A stretch of 64,000 nucleotides of DNA from Hofstenia miamia (Eukaryota > Xenacoelomorpha > Acoela): contig SCFE01000028.1 in assembly GCA_004352715.1 (NCBI GenBank), positions 222,475 through 286,474 on the forward strand, in the 5' to 3' direction. This document shows positions 33,465 to 45,955 of the stretch, in pieces. Within the stretch, counting starts at the first letter, position 1, and each line of letters starts with the position of its first letter. A model generated the notes under the pieces. It had not been told where the DNA came from and ran no database searches. It was given only the letters and a program-made list of their open reading frames with translations. A program made the translations under genes and the position numbers.

Positions 33465-33741
33465 CTATACATGTATAAGAAAACAATGCAATATTTTTAT
33501 TTTACTAAATTCTAATACAATATGATTTACATTATTGCCACTGTTTGTGATTTCCATGTCATCATTGCAAAAAAGTTTTTTATTTACCAGAGTCTTGTAA
33601 TTCTCACCCAATGCATTGACATACCATTTGGGTAGGAAATTGTAAAAACCATTGTCAAGTCTTATCTTTACCACAGTACCATATCTTGTGTTCAGCTGAA
33701 CAACATCCTCAATTGTTAGCCATAGTTTTTTGGTAGTTTGC
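33465..33741 (-). CDS. Small FLP-motif protein, copy 2
   Basis: Minus-strand open frame of about 90 codons beginning after a TAG at QTTKKLWLTIEDVVQL and continuing NTRYGTVVKIRLDNGFYNFL, PKWYVNALGENYKTL, with an acidic middle (CNDDMEI) and no internal stop. It shares the pattern [TI][KR][FY]G.V.K..L.NGF..FLP..YV.....ENYK with 34915-35148. I recall similar short proteins recurring in arthropod mobile-element contigs, without an assigned function. It sits between the small conserved ORF and the right inverted repeat. No in-frame ATG was found near the start. Confidence 0.5.
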
Positions 33742-34131
33742 TAGCTGGGCTCACATTTGAAAAAATACAGATTGGTGTTTGGGAATTAACATTGCTTAAG
33801 CATTGTAAAACATTGTCATCCTCACTCATGTTGGGGAGGAAAATTGCATTATTATTGACTATAGGGCGTCTTCATTTGTGTTATGTCTTGTGTTTTTATT
33901 TTACTGGCACAGGTGGTGGGGACATCATCTCCTGTGTTAGCAGGTTATAGCCATGCAATGGTGGTGGGGTTCTGCATAGATCATCAAATAGACTGCTCAA
34001 TGAGCCAGATGCTAGCATTTCAACAGACATTGCCAAAAGAGAGAGACAAAATTGTGTAGAAGAAAAATAATGATTTTATCTGCTGAAATGAGGTGAATAT
34101 ATAGATTGACCAGCCAATGGAAATACATTGA

Positions 34132-34657
34132 ACTTATGAAAAATATTCATTGGTTGAAAACATGATATGATAAATGTGTTAACAATGAATATTAACAAAA
34201 GTGAAATGTGTTTTTTGTAAGTTTTCCCAAATTACATTGTACATGCAATCATCCAAAAATCATGGAAAAAGCAAAATGTAATGTGTGATAATGAGGTATA
34301 TTAACAAAATGAAATGTAATGTATGCAAACAATTGTAACATGTGATATACCCATGTATATTAACATGAAATGAAATTAGTCATTATACCAAAAAATGTAT
34401 GTATGTGAATGTAAATTGCCCCAACATGTAAATGAATCACTATGAAAATTAATTAAAAAACTGACATGAGTCACTAATTGAAATCCATTAGTCAATACAC
34501 TTTAAAATATCAAGTATGTGACGTCACTGAAAATCCATTAGCAAGCTGTCAATCAACATTTGTCAAGTAGGTGAGTCATTAAAACCACTCCTCATATATC
34601 AAAGAATCAGCAGAGGACAAAAGGTCAGTTTGTGGAACCTCCTATGCCTTTCTTACA
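34132..34657 (-). repeat. Right terminal inverted repeat of the inner Polinton
   Basis: Reverse complement of 4857-5386. It ends ..CCTCCTATGCCTTTCTTACA at 34657. Outside it, GTACTTACATT follows. Confidence 0.85.
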
Positions 34658-34914
34658 GTACTTACATTAAAGCTTGATCATATACTATTAATTCCCAAAA
34701 TTGTGTAATTTATACAATGAATTATACAGAAATTGTTATTTCTCTATTTTAAAAATTATGATTTGGGTTTTTGATAATTGTTTTCTGCATGTAGAAAGAA
34801 TGGAAAAGCATATATGAAGCAGTGTTCTATTTTTTCAAAGATAATTATTTACAAAATTGTAATATGATATGCCTTCTTTCACATTGCATAAATACTAAAT
34901 CATCATCATCATCA

Positions 34915-35148
34915 TCATTTCAAAAGAGTTTTTTGTTTGTAATTCTCACAAATTACATCTACATAGCATCTGGGAAGAAAATAGTGGAATCCATTCTGGA
35001 GTTTAACTTTTAATACACTTCCAAATTTTATTTTAGCTGTACTGCACATGTTTTGAAAAAAGGCAAAGGAATAATTGAGCAAGTTACTAACAATAGCCTG
35101 GGAATTAATTAATACAATGTCATTTAGAATCAGTTTGCATGAATACAT
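34915..35148 (-). pseudogene. Small FLP-motif protein, copy 3 (outer Polinton)
   Basis: Minus-strand frame with IKFGSVLKVKLQNGFHYFLP followed by RCYVDVICENYKQK; clearly homologous to 33465-33741, but outside the right inverted repeat. It is preceded to its left by a short CATCAT run. Together with 4285-4713 it marks the two flanks of the outer Polinton, into which the inner one appears to have inserted. Confidence 0.55.
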
Positions 35149-38100
35149 TTGTTTTTAGGGCTGTGTGTAATGATAGAAGAACATGCATTATGGAAATTTT
35201 GTTGAACAAAGCAACATCCAATATCAAAACAGTGTTATAACAATGCTTAAAAACATTTACAGATAACTATTAACAATGAAAAACACTGAAATTCACACAA
35301 TGCTTAATACATTTTTGAAAAAGTGAACATGTAATTGAGTGAGTTTCTAACAATAGAGTGGGAATTTATTAATAGGGTTTGCATGAATGCATTTGTTTTT
35401 AGATTGTGCATAATAATAGAAGTAACAAACAGGTGAATATAAAGAACATTTAATGTTTCAATTAAAGACAGAAAAGAATTCTTGAAGAAAAAGTGCTAAG
35501 AGTAAATTGTGAAAATGCTTGAAAAATCAATAAAGTTAATAGCAATAATCTTTAAATGAATTAATCCAATAGAATGAGTTTGTGAATAAATTAGGTGTTA
35601 CCATGCACACAGTATTTTGCACAATGCAATAAACATATTTAACAATAGAAGCATCAGTCAGCTTTTGCTATTACAAAATAATTCAATTTCAGGTTACATG
35701 GACTTGAGCATTAAGCAATATTATGATACTCATATTAGCATGACATTAAATTAACAAATAGCAATTAAATGATTTTAAGAAACATTCATTGTTACATAAA
35801 GACATAAAATCACTCTTGAAGAAAAGCACTAAGATGTGGGGGTGCTAAATGGTTTTGAACAATATGATATATAAATTACAGCAGCAATCTAGAAAAGAAC
35901 TAGTGTACATAATTAGCTTGTCCACATTTTGTAAATAAAATTTTGAAGTATTACACAATACTTGAAAAAATGCACTATGAAATAAATGTTGAGAGGATAG
36001 GATATCTCAATCACAATAATGCCAAACTAACAAGTAGCAATCAAATGATTTCAAAAATATTAATTGTTAAGAACATTTACAGAAAAACCATTCTTGAAGA
36101 AAGCAGTGACACTTAAGACTTTTCAAAAAATATGAAAGAAAAATGCTTTTAAGCATTTAAGGATTGGTGTTTATGAATGGACATTTTTGGAAATATTATA
36201 AAAACACATTGAAATAACAAAGACTAATAACTCTATAATTTAAAGAATCAAAATTCTAGTACCAGTTTAATATTTAAACAGTGAAAAGACATAGAATATT
36301 TACAATCACTTGTGAATATACATTATGTAATTAATTGAATTTGTAATCATTCTATATAATATAGCATAGAACAAACATTACTACAACCATTTCTCAGATA
36401 AATAAAATTAAGAAAGCAAATGACATTTTCTACCATAAGGTTTAACAAGCATAGATTGGATTAGAAAATGGGGCAATCACTATGGCAATGTAATTGTAAT
36501 AACTGGTTTTATAGGAACAATTGTGATTAAATACTACCAAATTTTCTATTTAAAACATTCCTAACATTTCCAAATGTGAAATATGATTACAAGGAATGAT
36601 ATACATGCATAATTATTAGAAGACTTCATTAATAAAAGATATTTGATTACTGTAGTTAAAAAACAAATTTCAATAACAAATAATTCAAGTAAAAAAAATA
36701 ACAAAGGAATGAATTTCAGCCAATCAAATTTGAACTTAACAAGGTTGGTCAATGCATTATCTTATGGCCATCAAAAATTATCTCACAACAGTCATAAATG
36801 TTTGAAATTCACTTAATTGGAATTTTTATTTAAGTTAATTTGATTTTTGATCAAAGGCTATAATTCAAATTTCTTGGCAAAGAAATAAAATGTAAACTAA
36901 ATTAACAAAATAATTAGCTTGAAAAAATAAATTTACTAATAAATATTATAACAAAATAATTGAAAACAAAAATTTTTTAAAAAATTTATGCGTTGTTTTC
37001 AAAAGTTTATATCACTCCACCATTCCTTTGTTCTAGTTTCACATCATACAGCTTAATAAAATATGTTTCACTTTTAAATACAGAATGTAAATGAATGATA
37101 TGGGCTCATTTTAAAAGAATTTTCATTTAAAAGATCAATTTGTGACTAACCAACTCTCTGTTTATGAAGGTCTTAAACATCAGAGCAAATTGGGATGGCT
37201 ATTTTCAAATGCATCTCCACAAATAATAACTGGGTACCTTATATACTTTTTCCATATTTTGTTTTCACTGGATATGTATATTATAGTATTTCATGGTTAA
37301 CTAAGCATGTTTTTTACATTCCCACTTTCAAATGAATTTATGCTATGGGATTTTGTACATCTTGTTTTTCATTATTTATATTAAATGATGTTTTTCAAAA
37401 TTCTTAGCAACTTGTCTTCTAATTACCATGTGCTTGTATTTTTTTGCATGTGAATAATCCACTATTAACTAACTTTGTTTACCCATTTACAAACATTTTA
37501 CCCACTCAGAATGGTTAATTCAACATGGAAGCACAAGTAATTTTTGAAGGATGAATTAATGCATTACTATTATGAATACATCAGCTTTCAATGTACTGAA
37601 TAATCTGGATAACAAGTTTGGGTGTTATGATTTCCCATGTCAATTATGAAAATAAATGGTGATACCTCTGGATGCAGTGAAGTTCTGCACAACAACTCAG
37701 TCTGTACAAAAAACAGCTTATATACAATATGTTATGTTTCATATGTGTGTAATGCTTAAGCACAGCAAATATTTATTCCATTTTGTATTTTGGATATTGG
37801 TGAAAACAAACTTGCTTTTGTCATATATATCAGATATTTCAATTTTTTATTGATATATCAATGATATATTTCATATACTTGTTATTAAGTTTGCTGGATA
37901 TTTCTAGGTTGTTTTTGAAAATGTATGTCTGCTTCATGTGACTATAGTGTTTAAGTTTACAAAATATTTCTCCACTTTGTATTTGGATATTACCAGAAAC
38001 CAAATTTTGCATCAATCAATTATTTTCCTTGTTTCATGATTAAGCATTGTTACAACAAACACATCTAATGCAAATAACACACTTTGCACTTGAGCAAAAA

Positions 38101-38639
38101 GTATTTTGAGAGTTGCTAATGATTTGGATGGCAATTCACACAAAGAGTTATTCCTTGGATATTCAAAGTTACAAACTTGCCATTAGGAACAAACAAAATT
38201 GCGCATTTAGTTAGAAAAGAAAATTGAGTGGCCTAAGCTGAAAAATAATGCTTAGATGTTAAGATTTTTGTTTTTTATTCTGAAAACAATATTGCATGAA
38301 ATTGTTTGAAAGTCTGCTTCAATAATTACATACTTAAATGTATATTAATATTAAATTAACTTGGCAAAAGTTTGGTGTTTGGCCACTGTTTAGGTTAGAA
38401 TTAGTTTAGAATTATATTATTAACAAAAGTAATTTAATTAAAAATCAGTAGAAAAAAAATTGAATTTGATTATATATTAGATCTAGGACTAGTATTTTTG
38501 GACCTAGGCATTGTTAAAGCAAGTGCAATTCATCAGAAAAAATGTTTCTGTCACAATTTTTTTATATACTGAAGCCATCAATATTTTTTAACAATAATAA
38601 TAAAGCAATAGCGTGAATATATTAGAGGAAGGCATATAA
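35149..38639. other. AT-rich, degenerate repeats, no gene supported
   Basis: Between 35050 and 36200 a roughly 250-350 bp unit recurs loosely (GGGAATT.ATTAATA, TTTGCATGAAT.CATTTGTTTTTAG, CTTGAAGAAAAAG.GCTAAGA, AAATGATTT.AA.AA). The remainder (36.2-38.6 kb) contains only short chance ORFs. Confidence 0.5.
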
Positions 38640-38975
38640 CAGCATATAACACAGGTGGGTACTGACAATGCTAGAGGCCAATGAGGTTTCACAAAAATGG
38701 GTTGAGATACTAGAGAGGGAGATGGGAAAGTAGCAGACTTAAATAGTTGGACATAAGTTGAGGTTTAGGTGGGGCATATTCCAGGCGGACAGCTTAGCAC
38801 CACTACTGTTTGTAGAAAACTTACTCCCAGTCACATATCACTTAAAGGAAACAGGCATAGGATATTATTTAGAGAATGGTTGAGCAGTAAATCTATGGTA
38901 ATGGATGAAATGAAGGGCATTTCTGATGGCCACCCCCTGGCTGAATATGGTAGTGCCATCATATTTTAGAATGAA
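38640..38975 (+). pseudogene. Non-LTR retrotransposon reverse transcriptase fragment
   Basis: The plus-strand frame through 38770 reads KLRFRWGIFQADSLAPLLF followed by LKETGIGYYLENG. This is the conserved fingers/palm stretch around the RT motif GIFQGDSLSPLLF found in LINE-type elements. Stops follow, and the downstream catalytic MDD-type motif is not intact. Upstream MLEANEVSQKWVEILEREMG fits the preceding segment. Only about 110 codons survive. Confidence 0.72.
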
Positions 38976-39767
38976 GATGGAAACTTTACAAATTAAAGAT
39001 TGCACAATGCTGAACTTCATCACTCAGAGCCATTGTGTAATGTACACTTTTCCATTTAGTACAATTTATACACAATTGCTAAAGAAATTGTTGTTTTTTA
39101 TCCATTGCATATTTGCTTTGATCAATATTAATGTGGCTAGAAACTCATTCTAATGCAAATAACACATCATTTTTTCATTTTGAAATATTTGGGTTTTACA
39201 TCTATGAATTATTTTCCTTAAAGCACAGTGTTGAATGCTTAAACATTGTTACAACAAATGTGCCTTAAGTGAAACCTGGCGACAAAAATATTAGTTTGCC
39301 TAAGTCCTAGAAATCAAAAATAAAAACTTGGTCAAAAAATTAAATTGTTCAATTTAATTTTGTCAAAATTATTTTGGAACTAGATGGCGTCCAATAGAAT
39401 CGCTTCATTTGCACATGGCAAATAGCCATAGGTAGGATGTCCCATCTCAGGGTGTCACATCGTAGCAGGGTCTCAACTTTCTATACTACTGTGTAAATTT
39501 ACCAGGGCTCAAACTCGGCAACTTGTCAAGTTCTATTAGCTTAGCTATTCATAGGAAAACCACTAAAATAGTATTTTCAGGAAATTTAGATGCTTACTAA
39601 TCACTTAGGTGTGTCTAACCCTCTTATACAAGCATGCTACTTTTGTATGAATTTAGTAAATATATTGTATTCAAAACAGTAGAAAGTGTATTTATTTCAA
39701 ATTATTTTTCCAGTATAAAAAATATCTCCAAAATCCTAATGACATTATACAAAAATTCAGATTAGAA
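38976..39767. other. No feature seen
   Basis: AT-rich DNA with short ORFs only, no motif. Confidence 0.5.
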
Positions 39768-40015
39768 AATTCACCTAATTAGTTCGTAGTTATATCGAGG
39801 TTGATTGAATATAAGAACACATATTAAAACTATAAAACATGCAGCAATAAAACCCAATACCACAAACGAATCAACATTATTAATAGGTGTTGGGTCACCT
39901 TTATGTACTTCTTTGCAAGAATGCATACAAAAGGTTGCTTTTGCATAATCTATGTAGTCTTCATTTTGAGTCTTTGGAATCCCGCTCAAAGATATTGGCT
40001 CGAAATACACCTTGA
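39768..40015 (-). CDS. Terminal exon of a single-pass membrane protein
   Basis: After an acceptor-like AAATTTAG the minus strand encodes about 80 residues: a lumenal or extracellular stretch with two Cys (FCMHSCKEVHKGD), a hydrophobic segment VVLGFIAACFIVLICVLIF (residues ~51-69), a short tail NQPRYNYELIR and TGA. This is the layout of the last exon of a type I membrane protein. The signal-peptide exon at 46597-47052 on the same strand could be its 5' end, 6.6 kb upstream, but this is unproven. No family recognised. Confidence 0.55.
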
Positions 40016-41506
40016 TCTAAATTTATGTATACATGACAAAATTTCATATGAAAAACATTAGTGAAAGAACTGACTTTATATATATATATATCACATACAT
40101 TACAAAATCATCTCTTACATGCTATGGATATTACTATAGTACTATTTTAATGCAAATTATAGTATAGTCATTATGAAATTTGTATCCCAGCCATGAACTA
40201 CCAGAAATATATTTTTGCTTAAGGAAGGTTTTTAAATGCTTTTTAAAGGATTTCAATATTTTAATGTTTTTAATTTCCTTAGGTAGCGAATTCCAGTTTC
40301 AAATGTAACAATGATGACTTCTTTAAAACTTTTTCCTATACTTAGCACATGTAAAAAGTTTTAATCTTAAATTCTTTTTATGAATACATCTCGGAATTTT
40401 ACTCATATTATAGAGTGGTAGTGGTAGGTTTATGATTAGTTTGAAGAATGTCAAAAGAGTAATCAAAAGGATAAATTATTTTGGAATGGGGAGCTTGACC
40501 TAGAAATGTAATGTATTTTTCTATTAGTTTTTTGCTGAAGTATTTAATGCCCCTTTTAATTGAATGTCAAATTGTTCATTAAGCACATATATTGTAAATT
40601 TTGATTTATTCAGTTATTGCTGTAGTATTGTACATAATTTTAATATTAGTATTTTAGACTAAATTGCCAAATGGGTCAGTTGACCCGAAATTGAAATGTT
40701 TTAGCATAGACGATAACAAAATGTTGTATAAAATTAAAGTATATAGCAATATCATATATAATTCTAAGAATCAATAGTAACACATTTAGGCAAATTTCAA
40801 AATGTTTCACAGATTTTTTGATTATCAATATTATTAATTTACCATTTATTGATGAAGCATCTAGAAATATTTACATATTTGTAATTGATTTATACATTTT
40901 TCTTAATAGAAGAGCCATTAATACGAGAATTACGATTACTCGTTGAGAATCAATTGAAGCAACTCTTGATTTCAAATGTTCATGCAAAAACAAACAAACA
41001 TTTTCTAATATAGTATTAAATAGGATTATCAGCATTTATGAATTTAGGACCTGGTCTATCTTGTGGAATATTAAACAAGCAAAATATGCACTTTGAGTCA
41101 AACAACGTTTATCTGTATTATGAAGCAAATTTTGAATTATATTTTAATATGTAGAAAGCGTTTATTTATGATAATACAAAATATTTTCCAAGGATCAGCA
41201 GTTCTTAAGACCACTAAATTTTCGAAGAACTACGTATTAAGTATCAGATGCTGCTGTATTCAATAAAATTTTATGCGCAAATTCTTACACTGAATACTTT
41301 ACTCTGATAAAATCATAATAGAATGCATTTAAATCCAAAGACATTCTCATGAATAGGTCCAGTCATAATCAATGAAGTCAATTTTTGCAGATATCTAACT
41401 AGGTTTTGGGGAATTGGATCATTGAAAAGTTGTAGGCTAAAGTCCAATGTGTTTGTTTAGTCTAAGATATGTTGTTACTAAAGTAAATTATTTAACAGTT
41501 AGTCAA
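40016..41506. other. Presumed intronic or intergenic DNA
   Basis: A TA microsatellite lies at 40076-40092. No other gene or repeat is recognised. Confidence 0.5.
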
Positions 41507-41639
41507 AGTTATATTTAACGCCAATCTTTATTGCATCAAAAAGAGAAAAAAACAAATTTATATAAAATATTTCTGCACATTAATTTCATAACATTACACA
41601 CCTCTCAGTTTGGCAACCCAAACTAAAGTTCAATGTTTC

Positions 41640-43560
41640 TTCCAACTCCACATATCATAATATGATCCAGCTGTATCCAGAATATTGAAGGGATTTGTGC
41701 GGTGACGTTCTCGTTTAGGGCAACGATTTCCATAAGTACATGTATTATCATTTGAGATACTTGTGTATTTGGACTTTTCTGTATTTTTAACAACATTTGA
41801 TTGAACGTCAGTAAGGTACTGAACGTCAGCTTCTGATACTGGTGAATTTTTAAATGCAGGCGAGATAGGATTTAACTGTAAGAACTGTGCCTCTTCATTA
41901 CCTATCTTAGGTGTATGAATGCGTAGAAATAGTCTATTTCTCCAAAAAATGCGTCAACTCTCTAACCTAACATGATAATCTCGACATGAACCTATACATA
42001 CCATTACTTCTGATCTATCCCAAAGCTTCGTGAAAGGGTCCTGAATCTCTACTACAGATCCAATCTTTATTGTGGGAAGAACTGTCACTGATGTGTCAAA
42101 ATATTTCTTAGCTTTCTGCCTAATTTTTTCAGGTTTTTCATCTGCCTCTTTTTCTGCCCTATGCCACTGACGTCAAAAACTCTGTTTACTAGCAAAACAC
42201 AAATAAACTTAGTGGCCTACCAAACAATATTTGTACTGGACTTAAGCCTCAAATTCCTGGGGTATTCCTTAACTTGCAAACTTTCTTGAAAGCCTTCCAC
42301 ATTCAGACCTCTATTATTTGCGTATTCAAGTAGCAGTGTCTTTACTTTCTTTACTGCTGCTTCAGCACGTCCATTACTTTGAGGATTGTTGAAGATTGTT
42401 TGGAGTCGACATTTCGTGTCTAATTTGCCACCTACCACAAAACTCTAAATTTTCTGCTATTAAATTGTGGCCTCCTTCGTTCGTGATTCTGGATGGTGCT
42501 CCTAAATCAACAAATAAAAAACAAAGTGCTTTGATTACTGCATAGGGTTTTTTGCCTCCCGCGCTAATTCTTTCGCACATGTCAAACGTGATGTCCGGTC
42601 GACATATACTAATCACTCTCTTCCGACTGCTTGAAAAATATCCGCATATGTTGAAGTAAACGGAATTTCTGGAATGTTAACTTGCATAAGTGATTCCGGA
42701 AGTGAGTTTTTCTGCAAGCAACATTTCTCACATGACGAAATGATATTTTCAATGTCATTGTTCATACCTGGCCAAAACACTGCTTGTCTTGCCCTCGGCT
42801 TAGTGTGCTCAATGCCTTGATGACTACCGTGGAGCTCACTTAAAATTTGGCTTCTCAATTGTTGAGGTATAACAATTCATTAACTTCTTAAAAACTATGC
42901 CATCAGCTTTTGTCAATTCTGACCAAACACCTCAAAATAGCTTTAACTGCATAGGCAATAACTCTTTTTTAGCAGGAAAACCATCTCTAACAATTTCAAG
43001 AAGTTGCTTATAGTTAGCGTCTTTTCTAATAGCACTCAATATTGTCTTAGCATGAAGTTCATTTACTATTGAATCCGCAATAACATGTAAATCTTTGATA
43101 TTGACGCTATCTTCTTCAAAGCTATCAGTTGCAGTAGGTTTGTCGACAGGCGAACTAGATAATGCAAATGCCACAAAATGTTTTCTACCCTTGCGCCACG
43201 TTTTTGTGAAACAATATTCATTCGACTTTAGTCTTAGCCTCAACAAACGTTGATTCTCTATTTGATATAAATGTATGAGTTAAGTTTTGGACCTAATGGT
43301 TTATGGTCAATTATTAATTCAAACTCACTTCCTTTAAGGAACAAATTACATTTTTGGACAGTCCAAACTACTGCTAATAACTCTAGCTCAATCATAGCAT
43401 AACGGCTTTCTGTCTTTGTGATGAACCTACTACCTGCCTGAACCATGTGCCACTTATCACCGGTCCTCTATAAAAGAACAAACTCTAAACCTGTCATAGA
43501 AGCATCAGTCTCTAATCTAGTCGGTAAACCACAGCGGAAACATGTTTGTTTTTTAATTTG
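41640..43560 (-). pseudogene. Gypsy RNase H and integrase remnants
   Basis: Read right to left. RNase H: TDAS near 43495, then ESRYAMIELELLAVVWT and IDHKPLGP. Integrase zinc-binding: LHGSHQGIEHTK..FWPGM..CEKC (42613-42858). Core fragments: FVDLGAPSRITNEGG and NNPQSNGRAEAAVKKVK (the C-terminal Glu is in GRAEAA). A tail near 41950-42060 resembles the QDPFTKLW..RDYHV..RLFLR linker seen after Gypsy integrases. Several frameshifts and stops; no intact domain. Confidence 0.85.
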
Positions 43561-43629
43561 AAACACTTTTCTTGAAATGATTTCCTTTTTTGTATGCAGA
43601 CTTTTGTTTTACAACTAAAATTTAGACTG

Positions 43630-44393
43630 CACTTCCTAAGCTACTCTTAGTGACATTAGCAACCTCTTCTGCACATGCTATTGCTATAATGTCTTCTAAC
43701 GTAAGCTCACCCTTCGCTAAAAGTTTATGCTTAAGTCCATCATCTCTAACCCCAACAACAATTTTATCACTTATTGTCTCATTATCATTTTTAAGAAACA
43801 TAGAACAATTTTCATCTCTTCGAAAATCACCAGCAATGTGCGATTCTTTTATACAAGCTTAAAAATCATCAACACTTTCGCCTTTTTCTTGTACCTTTTT
43901 AAAAAAAATTGCATGCGGTCTAACAAAGGATTTGTTTGTGCTCGAATATACGTTTTTTTATAGCGTCAAGGTATTCAGAAATACTAGACTCTGAATTATT
44001 ATATAATTGAATAATTCCTTGTTTTAAAAATCTTACCAAATCAACACCAAGACAAGTCCTTATTACGGCTACCTGAGCATCTCGTGATCGTAAAGATAAA
44101 TGCTGTCACAAAACAAAATCTTCCCATCTTTCCTTTCATTTCGCAACTCATTCAAATTTGCTGTTGCTAGAAGTTTCGAAGCATCTTTACCACTTATTGG
44201 CCGTCCATGTGGTAGATCTGGAATGCTCTTGAATTAAACTCAATAATCCTTGTTTCCGTGCTTCAGCTCTGTCGCTCATTGCGGTCATCATTTCATTTTG
44301 ACGTTGCATTTGTTGTTGAACCATTTGTAACGTTGTTAAGAATACGTCTGCTGTAGACGTGGAAGTAAATTCTGCAGTTGCCGACTGCGTCAA
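43630..44393 (-). pseudogene. Gypsy gag remnant
   Basis: Begins TQSATAEFTSTSTADVFLTT at the repeat edge, followed by a Gln/Met-rich helix (MVQQQMQRQNEMMTAMSDRA), then RDAQVAVIRTCLG and LTLEDIIAIACAEE, typical of gag capsid-like regions. Broken by multiple stops. Confidence 0.7.
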
Positions 44394-44484
44394 GTTTTAT
44401 TTAACGCCAATCTTTATTGTATCAAAACAGGGAAAATATAAATATATAAAAAATATTTCTGCACATTAATTTCATAACATTACA

Positions 44485-45882
44485 GTCAATAAAGTTCATT
44501 TCTAAGACAAGGACATCAATTCCTAGTGTGATAAATAGGGTAAATTTTAAGGTGTTTGGTTAATAAGGTCAGTTTTAAAGGTATTTGGTCAATAAGACGA
44601 TTTCTTTGAATATTTTGTAAATTTGAAAGAAAGATGTTTATACAAAAGTAGTTGATTATTGTGAACATTTAGAACTCTCATTCAATTAAAATACACTGTT
44701 TGACAAAAAATATCTTTTACTTAGTTGAGTACTTTTTTGCGGTGTTTCTGGTCAATTTGATGTTGCTAAGAACGAATTTGAAGTCATTTTCATAGTAGAA
44801 ACCATACTTTAGGAATTATCATGAAATTGAATTTATTGCCTAAATAGGTAATTAAATTTAGGAATAAGAACTGTCATTATGATAGAGACACCAAAAACCC
44901 TCAAATGACTTTTATAATTGCACACAAACATCTAATTGCATTTTGATTCAATGTAAGCAGATGTTTTCTATTCATTAGGAACCCATTAGGCCAAAATATA
45001 GTGTAAATAGGATAGTTTTCAAATTCTTTTAATTAAGATATGATCAAGGCTATTAGCTTCTGAACAAACTTTTCCTTAGAAATCAAATAACTAATAAATA
45101 GATTATTTTCATTGATCTGAACCTACAGAAATTATATGAGGAAGAATTATAATGCAAAAGTGATATTTTCTGCACATTTCAATATGTTCTAGATGTACTC
45201 ACACTCCTAAATAAGTCTCTTGAGAGCTTATTGTAATTTATATTACTTGGGTGCCAAGATCCAATAGCCTGATAAATGCTAAATTACTAAAAATATTTCA
45301 TAAGATTCAGAATATTTTTTTTGCATCACCACTGTATTTATAGATGTTTGAGTTTTCAGAATATAATATTCAAAGATCTAACAGAAAGAAGTACACAGGT
45401 CTGGCATTTATTGAAGACATGATATTCGCAGAAAAAGCTTGAATAATGTTGTCATAAGCACAGTGCACGTATGTCAAAAAACATTCCTTCCCTATTTTGA
45501 TGCCCGATTTGACACATCACGACAGTGAAACTAAGGTTAATGAATTATTGTTGGAAATGAGTAGTAGGAAAGGTTTAAGGAACAGTTGAAATATTTCAAA
45601 TTTTTGGCCTATACTGGAATTTAGCACTTGACTATTGAACTAAATGTAAGCGCTGTTCCTACTAAACTAGAAATACTGACGATTTCTTGTACATCTACTG
45701 ATTTGATATTAAAATATTCTGTTTTCAATTTTTGAAACTGTAATATAATTCTTGTAAACTTTTAAAAGCAAAATATTATACAGCATCAAATTCTTGCTAT
45801 TAAATTCAAAGAACTAATTGTTAGAATCTTCATTGTAGTTGCATGTAGCCTGAAATAGAATATAAATATTCTATAAAAAAAT
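44485..45882. other. No feature seen
   Basis: AT-rich, without recognisable gene, repeat or RNA. Confidence 0.5.
45875..45881 (-). terminator. Pol III T-run terminator of tRNA-Lys
   Basis: Seven consecutive A on the plus strand (T on the transcribed minus strand) two bases downstream of the tRNA 3' end. Confidence 0.85.
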
Positions 45883-45955
45883 CGCCCTATGTGGGACTCG
45901 AACCCACGACCGTTGGATTAAAAGTCCAACGCTCTACCGACTGAGTTAACAGGGC
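45883..45955 (-). tRNA. tRNA-Lys(UUU)
   Basis: The 73 nt minus-strand sequence folds as a standard cloverleaf: acceptor GCCCTGT pairing with ATAGGGC, D loop AGTCGGTA, anticodon stem GTTGG/CCAAC around loop ACTTTTAAT with anticodon TTT, and a T arm with GGTTCGAGTCC. Discriminator G; no CCA encoded, as usual in eukaryotes. One A-C mismatch in the D stem. A run of seven T's follows on the transcribed strand (45875-45881), a Pol III terminator. It is the clearest intact gene in the window. Confidence 0.96.

Larger units (their letters stand above)
4857..34657. mobile_element. Inner Polinton/Maverick element with nested insertions
   Basis: A DNA element bounded by ~530 bp inverted repeats (4857-5386 and 34132-34657), carrying a protein-primed DNA polymerase B on the minus strand and several small ORFs. 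Its 29.8 kb span includes an 11.3 kb Gypsy insertion, two piggyBac copies and about 2 kb of apparent assembly duplication; without these it is roughly 14-16 kb, the usual size of animal Polintons. Integrase, FtsK-like ATPase, protease and capsid genes were not recognised. It seems to sit inside another Polinton: the outer copy of the small ORF ends just left of it and the outer copy of the FLP-motif protein begins just right of it. No clear 6 bp target duplication was found. Confidence 0.75.
41507..44484 (-). mobile_element. Degenerate Ty3/Gypsy element (K02A2.6-like) with ~92 bp terminal repeats
   Basis: Near-identical repeats at 41507-41598 and 44393-44484 (in element orientation TGTAATGTTATGAAATTAAT.., containing AATAAAG) flank gag and partial pol on the minus strand. 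GTCAA occurs on both outer sides (41502-41506 and 44485-44489), a possible 5 bp target duplication. The internal region starts directly with gag-like sequence and shows no TGG-type primer site, and most of the RT is deleted, so this is an internally deleted copy. Stops of all kinds occur. Confidence 0.8.

Noticed and set aside
34900-34920. CAT trinucleotide run
   Set aside because: Only about six units; ordinary microsatellite.
35050-36300. CRISPR-like or satellite array
   Set aside because: Repeats are long, degenerate and irregular, in eukaryotic DNA; no array structure.
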